A stretch of DNA of 38,899 nucleotides from Pseudomonadota bacterium (lineage in GTDB: Bacteria > Pseudomonadota > Alphaproteobacteria > Rhizobiales > Xanthobacteraceae): positions 1-38,899 of the forward strand of contig JAEYAU010000177.1 in assembly GCA_023404705.1 (NCBI GenBank), in the 5' to 3' direction. Both the position numbers and the translations under genes were made by a program. Positions 1 through 8,524 of this stretch are shown piece by piece. Positions within the stretch are counted from its first letter, which is position 1; every line of letters starts with the position of its first letter. The notes beneath the pieces are model-generated. The model saw only the letters and a program-made list of their open reading frames with translations. It was not told the DNA's origin and did no database searches.

Positions 1-675
1 GCGTCCGTCCTTCACGTGCAGCCCGTCGCCGATGGCGTGTGCGAAACGCGCATTCATGTGAACCACGCGGCCGCCGCGGCCGATGAGCGCCATCGCATGG
101 CCGGCCGGCTCGAGCGCGTCCGAGAGCCGCCGCGTCGCCTCGAAGCCGAGGCGCATCGCGATTGCGCCGGCATTATGCAGGTGCCGCGACAGCCGGTTGA
201 TGAAGTCGATTTCCCGGCGGCCATACTGGCCCTGCTCGAGCCGGCGGATGATGGAGATCGAGAGCGTCAGCCCGGGCGACTGCGCCAGGATGATGCCCGC
301 GAAGGAGCCGTAGCCGGAGCGCACGAAGAATTCCTGCTGAAACGCGTCGCGCGCGAGCTCATCCGCTGTGAAGCAGTCCTGCTCGGTGAGCGCGCCGCGC
401 CAGCCGCGCTTGAGCAGCGCGATGCCGCGCGCCCGATGCGAGTTCAGTTCCGGCGCGCGCCAATGCTGCACGAAGTTGCCGTGCAGCTCGGCGAGCCCCT
501 GCGATCCGACCGTCGCGAAAGTCGTGAGCCCGTCCGAGGCGTGCGCTGCAGCTCCCTCGGCGCCGCAGGCCTGCGCCAAGTCGTGCAACGCTTGCGGCCA
601 CATCTCCGGCAGCGCCGCTGCTTCGAAGAACCGCTGCACCACGTGCTCGGCTGCTTCGGCGCGAACTGCGTTCAT
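1..675 (-). CDS. LuxR-type helix-turn-helix regulator, N-terminal 225 residues (3' end outside window)
   Basis: Reading leftwards from the ATG at 673-675 the frame stays open to the window edge, giving 225 residues. The protein resembles the sensory half of a large Rhizobiales class of LuxR-related regulators of about 370 residues. Visible markers are an opening helix with LPEMWPQALHDLAQACGA, a middle block with ELARDAFQQEFFVRSGYG, a hydrophobic stretch with LTLSISIIRR, a segment with INRLSRHLHNAGAIAMRL, and a PAS-like tail beginning GHAMALIGRGGRVVHMNARF. The C-terminal LuxR DNA-binding domain expected in this class would lie left of base 1, so DNA binding is inferred and not seen. It diverges from the EEP gene at 880 across a 204-base gap. 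The signal sensed is unknown. Confidence 0.72.
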   Translation of the reverse strand, partial: MNAVRAEAAEHVVQRFFEAAALPEMWPQALHDLAQACGAEGAAAHASDGLTTFATVGSQGLAELHGNFVQHWRAPELNSHRARGIALLKRGWRGALTEQDCFTADELARDAFQQEFFVRSGYGSFAGIILAQSPGLTLSISIIRRLEQGQYGRREIDFINRLSRHLHNAGAIAMRLGFEATRRLSDALEPAGHAMALIGRGGRVVHMNARFAHAIGDGLHVKDGR

Positions 676-879
676 TCGGGCTCCACCCGTTGTGAGCTGG
701 CAAACGCTAACGTACGCCGGGAAGTGGCACCAGATCAGCGTCGTTACGACAGTTCGCGATTCTACGTAGCCGCGATGCCCCTTGGTCGGCTCACGCCGTG
801 TTCGCATTTCGCCCAGCCTGGAACCCCGAGCCCCGATACCCGTTTCCCGCAGGCCCGTCGCCGCGCAGGGGGAACCGAC

Positions 880-1695
880 ATGGCCGTGCTGTCGCAAGAT
901 CAGGTCTCGTTCCGCGTGATGACCTACAACGTGCATCGCTGTCGCGGGCTCGATCGCGCATGGTCGCCCGAGCGCATCGCCGACGTCATCGCGTCCTGCC
1001 ATCCCGACATCGTCGCCCTGCAGGAGCTGGACGTCGGTCGCGCGCGCAGCGGCCACGTGGACCAGGCCGAGACCATCGCGCGCGATCTCGGCATGGACGT
1101 GCAATTCTTTCCGGTCCTGCGCGTGATGGAGGAGCTCTACGGCGACGCTATTCTCAGCCGCTGGCCGGCGCGCACCGTGAAGACCGCCGCATTGCCGGGC
1201 CTGCGGCTCCCCGGGCTCGAGCCGCGCGGCGCGCTCTGGTCCGAGATCCGTATCGGCGCTGCGACCGTGCAGGTGATCAACACGCATTTGAGCGTGCTCG
1301 GCCGCGAGCGCGTGATGCAGGCCGATGCACTGCTGGGTCCCGAGTGGCTCGGCGATCCGGCCTGCCGCGATCCCGTGATCCTGATGGGCGACCTGAACGC
1401 CACCACCCGCTCACGCGCCTATCGCCGCCTCGCCAAGCGCCTGCGCGACGTGCAGCGCGCGATGCCGTCGCGGCGCGGCGGCCCGCGGCGCGCCACCTTT
1501 CCGTCGCGCTATCCCACACTGCGCCTCGACCACATCTTCATCAGCCGCTCGGTCACGGTTCTCGACGCCTGCACGGTGCGCACACCGCTCGCGAGCTTCG
1601 CCTCCGATCATCTCCCCGTCGTGGCCGAGCTGCGGGTCGGCTGCGCGTCCACGCAGCACGTATCGGCCGCGCGCGATCTTGCCGCCGTCAAGTGA
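880..1695 (+). CDS. Endonuclease/exonuclease/phosphatase (EEP) family protein, YbhP-like
   Basis: A 271-residue protein of the EEP fold, a metal-dependent phosphodiester or phosphomonoester hydrolase. Family motifs appear in order: the N-terminal strand with MTYNVHRC (metal-binding Asn), the acidic ligand in VALQELDVGRA, the NTHLSV His, MGDLNATTRS (catalytic Asp/Asn pair), DHIFIS, and the closing SDHLPVVAEL catalytic Asp-His pair. All expected catalytic positions are present, so it should be active. The open frame runs far upstream, but the ATG at 880 sits just before the conserved first strand and follows a GCAGGGGGA ribosome-binding site. A YbhN-like gene follows on the same strand and an HKD phospholipase lies just beyond, as in E. 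coli ybhPON, which favours a lipid-related phosphohydrolase role (inference). Confidence 0.9.
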   Translation: MAVLSQDQVSFRVMTYNVHRCRGLDRAWSPERIADVIASCHPDIVALQELDVGRARSGHVDQAETIARDLGMDVQFFPVLRVMEELYGDAILSRWPARTVKTAALPGLRLPGLEPRGALWSEIRIGAATVQVINTHLSVLGRERVMQADALLGPEWLGDPACRDPVILMGDLNATTRSRAYRRLAKRLRDVQRAMPSRRGGPRRATFPSRYPTLRLDHIFISRSVTVLDACTVRTPLASFASDHLPVVAELRVGCASTQHVSAARDLAAVK

Positions 1696-1772
1696 CTGAA
1701 CCAGAAGGCCCCCTCGGCCGTTTGTAACGACAGGCCGCATCACGCGCGCCGCGAGGACCACGGGATAGACGC

Positions 1773-2732
1773 TTGGCGCACGTCGCGACGACTTCACCGC
1801 CGGTTTCGGATAACAAAAGGGCTTGGACCCGTTGGCTCGGGCCGGTGCTCGCGGTCGCGCTCGTCGCCCTCGCGGCGTTCCTGCTCTATCGCACGCTCAG
1901 CGGCTACAGCCGCGATGAGCTCGTCTCTTCGCTCACCGACATTCCGAACAGCCGCATCGCACTTGCCGGCCTGTTCGCGGCCGCCAGCTATCTGTGTCTC
2001 ACGGGCTTCGATTTCCTGGCGCTGCGCTATGTCGGTTCGCGCCTGCCTTATCGCAAAGCCGCGCTCGCCTCGTTCTGCAGCCTCTCGCTCGGACACAATA
2101 TCGGCTTCGCGGCACTGAGCAGCGGCGCGATCCGCTATCGCTTCTATACGCGCTGGGGCCTGCGCGGCGCCGACGTGGCGCGCATCATCGTGTTCTGCGG
2201 CGTCACGGTTGGCCTCGGTCTCATGATCCTCGGCGGCTGTGCGCTGGTGCTGCGCTCCGATCTCGCCGCGAAAATGACCGGCCTGTCAGAGCTGGCGGTG
2301 CTCGGGCTCGGCGTCGCGGCCCTCGCGGCCGCCGCCGGCTATCTCGCCTTCGCGGCCTTCGTTCGCAAGCCGATACGCATCTACAAATGGTCTCTCGACC
2401 CGCCGCCGCTGCGCATCGCGCTCGGCCAAGTGGTGATCGGCCCGGTCAACTTCGCTTGCGTGGCCGCATGCCTCTATCACGCGCTCGCCGGCATCGCCGA
2501 CGTCACCTACATCCCGGTCGCCACCGCCTATGTGATCGCCAATCTTTCATCGCTCATCTCGCATGTGCCGGGCGGGCTCGGTGTGATCGAGACCGTCGTG
2601 CTCTATCTCCTGCCTGGCGCCAGTGTGATCGGCGGGCTGGTGGCGTTCCGCGCCATCTACTTCCTGGCGCCGCTCGCCATCGGGGCGCCGCTGTTCGGAA
2701 TCTGCGAGCTGCTGCTCAAACGCGCTAGATAA
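1773..2732 (+). CDS. YbhN/UPF0104-type lysylphosphatidylglycerol synthase transmembrane-like protein
   Basis: A 319-residue integral membrane protein with about eight hydrophobic segments. The first, near residues 24-40, reads VLAVALVALAAFLLY. Conserved pieces of the flippase-like membrane domain of MprF/YbhN are visible: LGHNIGFAALSSGAIRYR, and near the C-terminus LSSLISHVPGGLGVIETVV. It lacks the cytosolic aminoacyl-transferase domain of full-length MprF, so only the membrane part is present, as in YbhN. The chosen start is TTG at 1773, because no ATG lies before the first membrane segment; the start is moderately secure. It is 77 bases after the EEP gene and probably co-transcribed. Its stop overlaps the stop region of the opposing phospholipase gene by eight bases. 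Confidence 0.85.
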   Translation: MAHVATTSPPVSDNKRAWTRWLGPVLAVALVALAAFLLYRTLSGYSRDELVSSLTDIPNSRIALAGLFAAASYLCLTGFDFLALRYVGSRLPYRKAALASFCSLSLGHNIGFAALSSGAIRYRFYTRWGLRGADVARIIVFCGVTVGLGLMILGGCALVLRSDLAAKMTGLSELAVLGLGVAALAAAAGYLAFAAFVRKPIRIYKWSLDPPPLRIALGQVVIGPVNFACVAACLYHALAGIADVTYIPVATAYVIANLSSLISHVPGGLGVIETVVLYLLPGASVIGGLVAFRAIYFLAPLAIGAPLFGICELLLKRAR

Positions 2733-4221
2733 GCGCGAACGGTCGCTTCGGGTCGAGAAAGCCCGTGCCTGTGATCGGCTCGGTCGGTCCATCGAAATCC
2801 GTCTCCGGAAACGGCCGCAGTCCGCGGGGACCGCGGTTGCAAGTGTCGATGGCGCGAATGAGCGAGCCGCGCTCGCAGATCGCGTTCGCAACCTCCTCGG
2901 GCGTGACGCCGAGATGCTCGGCCAAGAGCGTGTTGCGCACGCGCGCGATCGCATCGCGTTGCGCCTGCGTGGTTGCCTCGATCGCGAGGTCGCATTCCGT
3001 GTCGAGCCCCATCGAGCGGTTGTTCAGGTTCGACGAGCCGACGCGCAGGATCCTGTCATCGATCACCAGCACCTTGGCGTGCAGGAGCACTTCGCACGCC
3101 GCATCCTTGCCGGGCACGACCGGAAAATAGATGCGCAGGCGGTTGTGCCGGTCGGCGTGACGCAGGTGCCGGATGAGACGGTCGCGGTTGCGCCCCATCA
3201 CGAGCCCTTCGAGCATCCCCATGGCCTCGCGCCGGACCACGATCACCACCTCGGGCCCCGTTCTGGCCGCGAGACTCTTGGTCAGAAAGCGCCGCACCTT
3301 GCTCGCCGCGAGATACTGCGTCTCGATGTAGATCGTGTGCCGCGCCGCGGCGAGGAGATCGTCCGTCATCGTGGCGATCTCGTGCACGGCCTGCGCGTCG
3401 CCATAGGCCGGCGAGGTGCGCGCGACTGCGACCGGCGTCTCGATGAAGTCGGGCGTGAGATCTTGCGGCCAGAGATTGGACGTGCCGGCCAGTGGCTGCA
3501 GCGTCTCTCCGGTCGCGACGCGCCATCGTTCGCGCGCCACGTCGCCAACCGCATGCGCGGCGTCGCCGTCGACCGCCATCTGCACGTCGTGCATGGGCCG
3601 ATACGGCTTTCCGTCCGGCGTCAGGCGGAGCGGATCGACCTCGTCGTGTCCGCATGTGTCCCAGCGCTCGACCGTCAGGTCGATGCCGCCGCAGAATGCG
3701 AGCGTATCATCGATCACCACCAGCTTCTGATGATGCGAGCCATAAAGCGGGTGCGCCCGATCGAGCCGCACCGCGATGCGCGGATGCTTCTGCCAGTCCG
3801 CGCCGAAGAGCAGCGAGATCGGGTCATCGCTCGCATGCACGACGGCAGCGCTCCAGATCAGGACCCGGACCTCCAGGGCCGGGCGCGCTTCCACCAGCGA
3901 CCGCAAGAAGGGCCCCAGGGCCTGGCAGTCCTCGTGTTGAGGGCACAGCTTGATCCGCCCGTCGAAATCCCAGCCGATGATCAGCACCGATCGCTCGGCG
4001 CGCTTCAGCGCCTCGGCAAGGCGGGAAAAATACGCCGATGTGTCGATCAAGACGGCGGCTCGGCGCGCCTGCGCGATGCGCCAGCAGTTGCGTCCCGGCG
4101 CGAGCACGCGCGCCTGATCCTGCGTGCTCTGGTCGGGAAGGTCCTGCAACGACGTCCTCTCGTTCCGGGCGCGCCATCCGCACGCGGCGGGGCAACTCAC
4201 CGGGTTCCGCCTCGGTTCCAT
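2725..4221 (-). CDS. Phospholipase D-superfamily (HKD) protein, cardiolipin synthase-like
   Basis: A 498-residue protein with two phospholipase D active-site motifs: HQKLVVID at about residue 164, followed by CGGIDLTVERWD, and HAKVLVID at about residue 381, followed by GSSNLNNRSMGLDTE. Both HxK(x)4D sets are complete, so a phosphatidyl transfer or hydrolysis reaction is expected. There is no N-terminal pair of membrane helices as in classical cardiolipin synthase A, so it is closer to ClsB or general PLD proteins. The ATG at 4219-4221 was chosen; an alternative ATG lies 12 codons upstream at 4257. It is convergent with the YbhN gene, and the two reading frames share eight bases at their stops. 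The upstream side faces the MetE-like gene, so their promoters lie back to back around 4222-4306. Confidence 0.88.
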   Translation of the reverse strand: MEPRRNPVSCPAACGWRARNERTSLQDLPDQSTQDQARVLAPGRNCWRIAQARRAAVLIDTSAYFSRLAEALKRAERSVLIIGWDFDGRIKLCPQHEDCQALGPFLRSLVEARPALEVRVLIWSAAVVHASDDPISLLFGADWQKHPRIAVRLDRAHPLYGSHHQKLVVIDDTLAFCGGIDLTVERWDTCGHDEVDPLRLTPDGKPYRPMHDVQMAVDGDAAHAVGDVARERWRVATGETLQPLAGTSNLWPQDLTPDFIETPVAVARTSPAYGDAQAVHEIATMTDDLLAAARHTIYIETQYLAASKVRRFLTKSLAARTGPEVVIVVRREAMGMLEGLVMGRNRDRLIRHLRHADRHNRLRIYFPVVPGKDAACEVLLHAKVLVIDDRILRVGSSNLNNRSMGLDTECDLAIEATTQAQRDAIARVRNTLLAEHLGVTPEEVANAICERGSLIRAIDTCNRGPRGLRPFPETDFDGPTEPITGTGFLDPKRPFALI

Positions 4222-4306
4222 GGCGCCCGGCTTCGCCCTTGCGGCTCGGGCCCTCATGGGACTTAGATTCCGTTGGGGAAGCGGGCGCCGAGTCAGGGAG
4301 GACGCA

Positions 4307-5470
4307 ATGCAACGTAGCACGGACCGCATTCTGACCACCCATGCGGGAAGCATTCCGCGCGGAGAAGCGCTCGGAATGCTCCTGATCGATCAGGAGCTCG
4401 GCAAGGCCGTCGACAAGAGCAAGCTCGGTGCGCTCGCCGACGAGCGCGTCGCGCATGTCCTCGAGAAGCAGGCGCAAGCCGGGATCGACAGCGCCAATGA
4501 CGGCGAGCAGGCGCGCGTCGGTTTTCAAACCTACCTGTCGCAGCGCATGGACGGCTTCGGCGGTGTCTCCAAGCGGCCCTTCGGCAAGGAGTTCATCGAG
4601 TTTCCGCAGTTCACCCAGCGCATGCTCGCGCGCATCCCGAACCACAGCAAGGTGTTCGACGCGCCACAGGCGGTGAGCGAGCTGAAGTATCGCGACACGG
4701 CTGCGATCGATGCCGAGATCGCGCGCTACAAGAAGCTCTCAGCCTCGGTCGCGGCGCGCTTCAGCGAATTCTTCATGAACGCGCCGTCGCCCGGGATCGT
4801 CGCCACGACCATGCTCAACGCCCATTACGACTCCCATCAGGCCTATCTCGACGCGATCGCGCGTGAGCTACACGTCGAATATGCCCGCGTGGTCGACGCC
4901 GGTTTTGTGCTGCAGATCGATGCCCCGGATCTCGCGATGGAGCGCGTGCTGCTCTATCAGGATCTCAGCGACCGCGAGTTCGTCGGAATCGTCGAGCAGC
5001 ACGTCAGCGCGCTTAATCGCGCGCTCGAAGGGATCGCGCCCGACCGCGTGCGGCTGCATGTCTGCTGGGGCAATTGGGAAGGCCCGCACAATCACGACAT
5101 CGCCATGGGTGCGATCCTGCCGGCGCTGTATCAGGCGAAGGTCGGGGCGCTCGGCGTCGAGTTCGCCAATCCGCGGCGTCAGCACGAGGTCGCGGCCCTG
5201 CGGGCCCACAAGCTGCCCGATGCAATGCTGCTCATTCCGGGCGTCATCGATCCGAAGAGCAACTTCGTCGAGCACCCCGAGGTGGTCGCGCAGCGCATCG
5301 AGGCCGTGGTGGATGCCGTCGGCGATCGCGAACGGGTGGTCGCCGGTGTCGACTGCGGCTTCGGCACCTTCGTCGGCTGGGAGTGGGTCACCGAGGACGT
5401 GGTGTGGGCGAAGCTTCGCACTTTGCGCGAAGGTGCCGACCTCGCGTCGAAACGGCTTTGGGGCCGCTGA
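4307..5470 (+). CDS. Cobalamin-independent methionine synthase II family (MetE C-terminal-like) protein
   Basis: A 387-residue single-domain protein matching the C-terminal catalytic half of MetE; full MetE is about 750 residues. Candidate zinc ligands are present: His251 and Cys253 in LHVCWGNWEG, a Glu in GVEFANPRR (near 285) and Cys350 in GVDCGFGTF. The N-terminal LTTHAGSIPR motif is typical of the short family that also contains epoxyalkane:coenzyme M transferases. It probably moves a methyl or alkyl group to or from a thiol; the substrate cannot be read from the sequence. The start ATG follows an AGGGAGGA ribosome-binding site at 4295-4302, and the upstream open frame is antisense to the phospholipase gene. 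It stands alone, with the RTX gene convergent downstream. Confidence 0.88.
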   Translation: MQRSTDRILTTHAGSIPRGEALGMLLIDQELGKAVDKSKLGALADERVAHVLEKQAQAGIDSANDGEQARVGFQTYLSQRMDGFGGVSKRPFGKEFIEFPQFTQRMLARIPNHSKVFDAPQAVSELKYRDTAAIDAEIARYKKLSASVAARFSEFFMNAPSPGIVATTMLNAHYDSHQAYLDAIARELHVEYARVVDAGFVLQIDAPDLAMERVLLYQDLSDREFVGIVEQHVSALNRALEGIAPDRVRLHVCWGNWEGPHNHDIAMGAILPALYQAKVGALGVEFANPRRQHEVAALRAHKLPDAMLLIPGVIDPKSNFVEHPEVVAQRIEAVVDAVGDRERVVAGVDCGFGTFVGWEWVTEDVVWAKLRTLREGADLASKRLWGR

Positions 5471-5481
5471 GCACAAAAATG

Positions 5482-5508
5482 ACGCCGCCGGGCCGAGCCC
5501 GGCGGCGT
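5482..5508 (-). terminator. Rho-independent terminator of the first RTX gene
   Basis: Bases 5482-5493 and 5497-5508 form a perfect 12-bp GC-rich stem around a CGA loop. On the minus strand the stem is followed by CATTTTTG, a short U-tract. It starts 14 bases after the RTX stop codon, so it serves the minus strand. On the plus strand no T-run follows, so it is at best a weak terminator for the methionine synthase-like gene. Confidence 0.88.
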
Positions 5509-5521
5509 GCCCTCGGATTAC

Positions 5522-8269
5522 TCAGATCAAGTAGTCGTTCAGCGTCGTGGTGAGACTCTGGATGACGACATCGTCGCCCGGCGCGCCGTCGAGCACGTCG
5601 ATGCCGGGGCCGCCGAGCAGCACGTCGTCGCCCGGCCCGCCGGTCAGCGTGTCGTCGCCGGCGCTGCCGATCAGGATGTCGTCGCCGTCGCCGCCATTGG
5701 CGAAGAGCCGGATCAGGCTTGCGTCGAGACCCGAGGCCTCGATCACGTCGTCGCCTCCGAGCCCGTTGATGACGATCCGGTCGCCGGCGTCGAAGTGAGT
5801 GATGTTCACTTGCGCGCCGAGGCCCAGGATCGTGATCCCGCCATTGTCGCCGATGATCTGGATCACGTCGTCGCCGTTCGTCGCATTGATGACGATCGTG
5901 TCCGCTGCGCCGTCGCCGGTGCCGCCGGCCCCCGCGAGATCGATATTGACCTCCGTCACGTCCGTGTCGGAGAGATCGTTGACCGTGATCGTGTCGGCGC
6001 CGCCGAGGGCACGGAAATCGATCCTCTCGGTGCCGTTCAGATCCATCACGACGCTGGCGACGTCGCGCGTGAACAGAGCGCGGCCGCCATTCGCCGAGAT
6101 GTTGATCTGCTCGGCGATGTTCGCGCCGTTGAACGCCAGGGTGTCGAAGCCGTCCTGACCCTCGACCACGTCGTTGTCGTCGCCCGGATTCCAGACGAAG
6201 GTGTCGTCGCCCGCGCCCATCAGGGCGGTGTCGTTACCGTCGCCGCCATTGATGAGATCGTCGCCTTCACTGCCGAGGAAGATGTCGTTGCCGAGGCCGC
6301 CGTTCATCGTCAGCTGCACGGCACCGGCCTCGAGGCTGGTCGCATCGATCACGTCGTTGCCGCCCTGACCGTTGAGGACCAGGCGATCTTCCGAATCCGT
6401 GAAGAACATGTTGACGGTCGCCTGCAGCCCGAACACGGTGACGCCGCCGGTATCGCCGGCGACGCCGAACATGTCGTCGCCTTGCGTCGCGTTGACCGTG
6501 ACGGTGTCGACCGCGCCGTCTCCACCGCCGTTCGGACCGCGCAGGTCGATGTCGACCCGCGTGACATCTGTTCCGCTCAGGTCGCCGATCGTCACATTGT
6601 CGTTGCCGCCGAGGGCACGAAGCTCGATCCGCTCGACGTCGTTCAGGTCCATGCTGACGCTGGCGATGTTGCGGAAGAGGCCGGCACGCCCGCCATTGGC
6701 GAAGATGTCGATGTTCTCGCTGATGTTCGCGCCGAAGAACAGCAGCAGGTCGGAGCCGTCACCGCCCTCGACGGTATCGTTGCCGTCGCCCGGATCCCAC
6801 TGGAACACGTCGTCGCCCGCGCCCAGGAAGGCGACATCGTTGCCGTTGTCGCCGAACACGAAGTCGTCGCCGTCGCCGCCGATCAGGGTGTCGGCGCCCT
6901 GGCTGCCCAGAATGGTGTCGTCGCCGGCGCCGCCGTCGAGGGTGAGCTTCGCGATGCCCGCCGCCACCGTGGTCGCCGTGATGCCGTCGTCACCGCCGAA
7001 GCCGCTGATGACCAGCGAGTCGTTCGCGCCCTCCGAATTCATGATGTTGATCCGCGTCGACAGGCCGAGCACCGAAAGGCTGGTTCCCGAGCCGAACACA
7101 TCGATGATGTCGTTGCCGTTCGTGGCATTGGCGATCACGACATCCGCCGCCCCATCGCCGGCGGAACTGCCGATCGCGCCCGCAAGGTTGATGTTGGTCT
7201 CGACCACATCGGTGCCCGTCATGTCGTTGATCGTGACGGTGTCGGTCCCGCCGAGCGCGTTCAGCGTGATCGTCTCGACGTCGTTCAGGTCCATGACGAT
7301 ATTGCCGAGATTGCGCGTGAACAGCGCACGGCCTCCATTCGCCGAGAGCGTGAAGATCTCGCTGCCGGCGCTGCCGTTGAACAGCAGCGTATCGGTGCCG
7401 TCCTGGCCTTCGACCGTGTCGCTGCCGTCGCCCGGATCCCACTGGAACGTGTCATTGCCGGCACCGAGCCGCGCGATGTCGTTGCCCTGTTGCCCGTCGA
7501 TGAAGTCGTTGCCGTCGCCGCCGAGGAGGGTGTCGGCGCCGTTGCTGCCCAGGATGGTGTCGTCGCCGGTGCCGCCGTCGACCGTGATTCGGATCAGGGC
7601 CGCGAGGTTGCCGGTCGCGCTGAAGCTGTCATTGCCGCCGCCCATGTTCACGACGAGGTTCTCGGTGGTGCCGATGTCGAGGCTGAACGGCGCCGGATCG
7701 AGCCGGTCGAAACGCACGCGCGTGCCGTTGGCCGTGGCCGTGAAGACTTCGGCGCCGTTGCCGCCGTTCACCTCGGCCGTGTCGGTGCCGGCGCCGCCCT
7801 CGAACAGGTCGGTGTCGTCCCCGGGGTTCCAGATCATGCGGTCGTCACCGCCTTCGCCGAACACCTGATCGTCGCCGTCGCCGCCCGTCAGCGTGTCGTT
7901 GCCGGCGCCGCCGAACAGCAGATCGGCTCCGCCCTTGCCGAGCAGCGTGTCGTTGCCGGCCTGACCGAACAGCATGTCGTTGCCGGAGCCGCCCGTGATC
8001 ACGTCGTTGCCGGCGCCGCCGAAGAGCTGCGCGGCCGGCAGCGCCCCGAAGGCTTCGTTGAGCGTGATGATGTCGTCACCGCCCTGGCCGAACACCTGGA
8101 TCTGCTTGGTGTTGGCGACCGTCGGCGTGCCGCCCTTGATCTGCACGGCGCCGCCATTGACCAGAAGAGAGCCGGCCGCATTGCGGCTGACGATCAGCGA
8201 GTTGGAGGACGCGTCGCCGAACACCGACAGGAAGCCGGGGAACGGAAGGAAGGTTGCCGTGACAGCCAT
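5522..8269 (-). CDS. RTX/hemolysin-type calcium-binding repeat protein 1 (915 aa)
   Basis: A 915-residue, Asp/Gly-rich and Cys-free protein that should fold in the presence of calcium outside the cell. An N-terminal region of about 60 residues leads into classical nonapeptides such as GGAGNDVITGGSGNDML. Four blocks then follow, each marked by W(D/N)PGD...VEG: at about 7811-7831, 7421-7444, 6780-6803 and 6173-6196. The last three are spaced 607-641 bases, a repeat unit of roughly 200-215 residues. The unit alternates an RTX patch, a beta segment ending ANGGRALFTRN, VMDLNDVERI and TDVTEVNIDLAG. The protein ends TTTLNDYLI, a likely type I secretion signal. The ATG at 8267-8269 has AAAGGACG upstream, and longer upstream frames lack RTX character. 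No exporter genes are nearby. It could be a surface or biofilm protein; no enzyme domain is seen. Confidence 0.9.
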   Translation of the reverse strand: MAVTATFLPFPGFLSVFGDASSNSLIVSRNAAGSLLVNGGAVQIKGGTPTVANTKQIQVFGQGGDDIITLNEAFGALPAAQLFGGAGNDVITGGSGNDMLFGQAGNDTLLGKGGADLLFGGAGNDTLTGGDGDDQVFGEGGDDRMIWNPGDDTDLFEGGAGTDTAEVNGGNGAEVFTATANGTRVRFDRLDPAPFSLDIGTTENLVVNMGGGNDSFSATGNLAALIRITVDGGTGDDTILGSNGADTLLGGDGNDFIDGQQGNDIARLGAGNDTFQWDPGDGSDTVEGQDGTDTLLFNGSAGSEIFTLSANGGRALFTRNLGNIVMDLNDVETITLNALGGTDTVTINDMTGTDVVETNINLAGAIGSSAGDGAADVVIANATNGNDIIDVFGSGTSLSVLGLSTRINIMNSEGANDSLVISGFGGDDGITATTVAAGIAKLTLDGGAGDDTILGSQGADTLIGGDGDDFVFGDNGNDVAFLGAGDDVFQWDPGDGNDTVEGGDGSDLLLFFGANISENIDIFANGGRAGLFRNIASVSMDLNDVERIELRALGGNDNVTIGDLSGTDVTRVDIDLRGPNGGGDGAVDTVTVNATQGDDMFGVAGDTGGVTVFGLQATVNMFFTDSEDRLVLNGQGGNDVIDATSLEAGAVQLTMNGGLGNDIFLGSEGDDLINGGDGNDTALMGAGDDTFVWNPGDDNDVVEGQDGFDTLAFNGANIAEQINISANGGRALFTRDVASVVMDLNGTERIDFRALGGADTITVNDLSDTDVTEVNIDLAGAGGTGDGAADTIVINATNGDDVIQIIGDNGGITILGLGAQVNITHFDAGDRIVINGLGGDDVIEASGLDASLIRLFANGGDGDDILIGSAGDDTLTGGPGDDVLLGGPGIDVLDGAPGDDVVIQSLTTTLNDYLI

Positions 8270-8379
8270 GAGGGTCGTCCTTTTGTTGTGCGGCAGCGCG
8301 TGCGCCGCCTCGGTTCTCGATCGGGGGGTGTGCCTGGGCACCCCTTGCGAACCGTTTCGTCCCCGGACGTTGGGCGAAG

Positions 8380-8409
8380 CGTGTGATGATGCGTGTGAAT
8401 GACGTGTGA
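8380..8409. promoter_or_regulatory. Three phased CGTGTGA repeats upstream of RTX gene 1
   Basis: The heptamer CGTGTGA occurs at 8380-8386, 8392-8398 and 8403-8409, with starts 12 and 11 bases apart, so the copies lie on about the same face of the helix. They are 111-140 bases upstream of the RTX start (TCACACG on the coding strand). Phased direct repeats of this kind are typical of response-regulator binding sites; the protein that would bind here is unknown. Confidence 0.45.
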
Positions 8410-8415
8410 GGCCGC

Positions 8416-8435
8416 GATCACGCCGACTTGTGATC
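8416..8435. promoter_or_regulatory. Inverted repeat GATCAC-N8-GTGATC in the RTX 1 upstream region
   Basis: Bases 8416-8421 and 8430-8435 are perfect 6-base inverted half-sites separated by eight bases. A further GATCAC occurs at about 8450. It lies in the 255-base gap between the RTX gene start and the 3' end of the cytochrome b561 gene, next to the CGTGTGA repeats. An operator is possible; there is no direct evidence. Confidence 0.3.
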
Positions 8436-8524
8436 CCGCACGCGGCGCCGATCACGATGGATTGATGGGGGCCGTATGCGCGCGGCTCCCATCATGGGCG
8501 GCGCAACGCGCGTCGCGCGACCGT

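Noticed and set aside
2914..4266. Open frame of 450 codons on the plus strand
   Set aside because: Antisense to the HKD phospholipase; Arg/His-rich translation.
5507..8386. Open frame of 959 codons on the plus strand
   Set aside because: Antisense shadow of RTX 1; repetitive VVAGAA-like translation mirrors the RTX codons.
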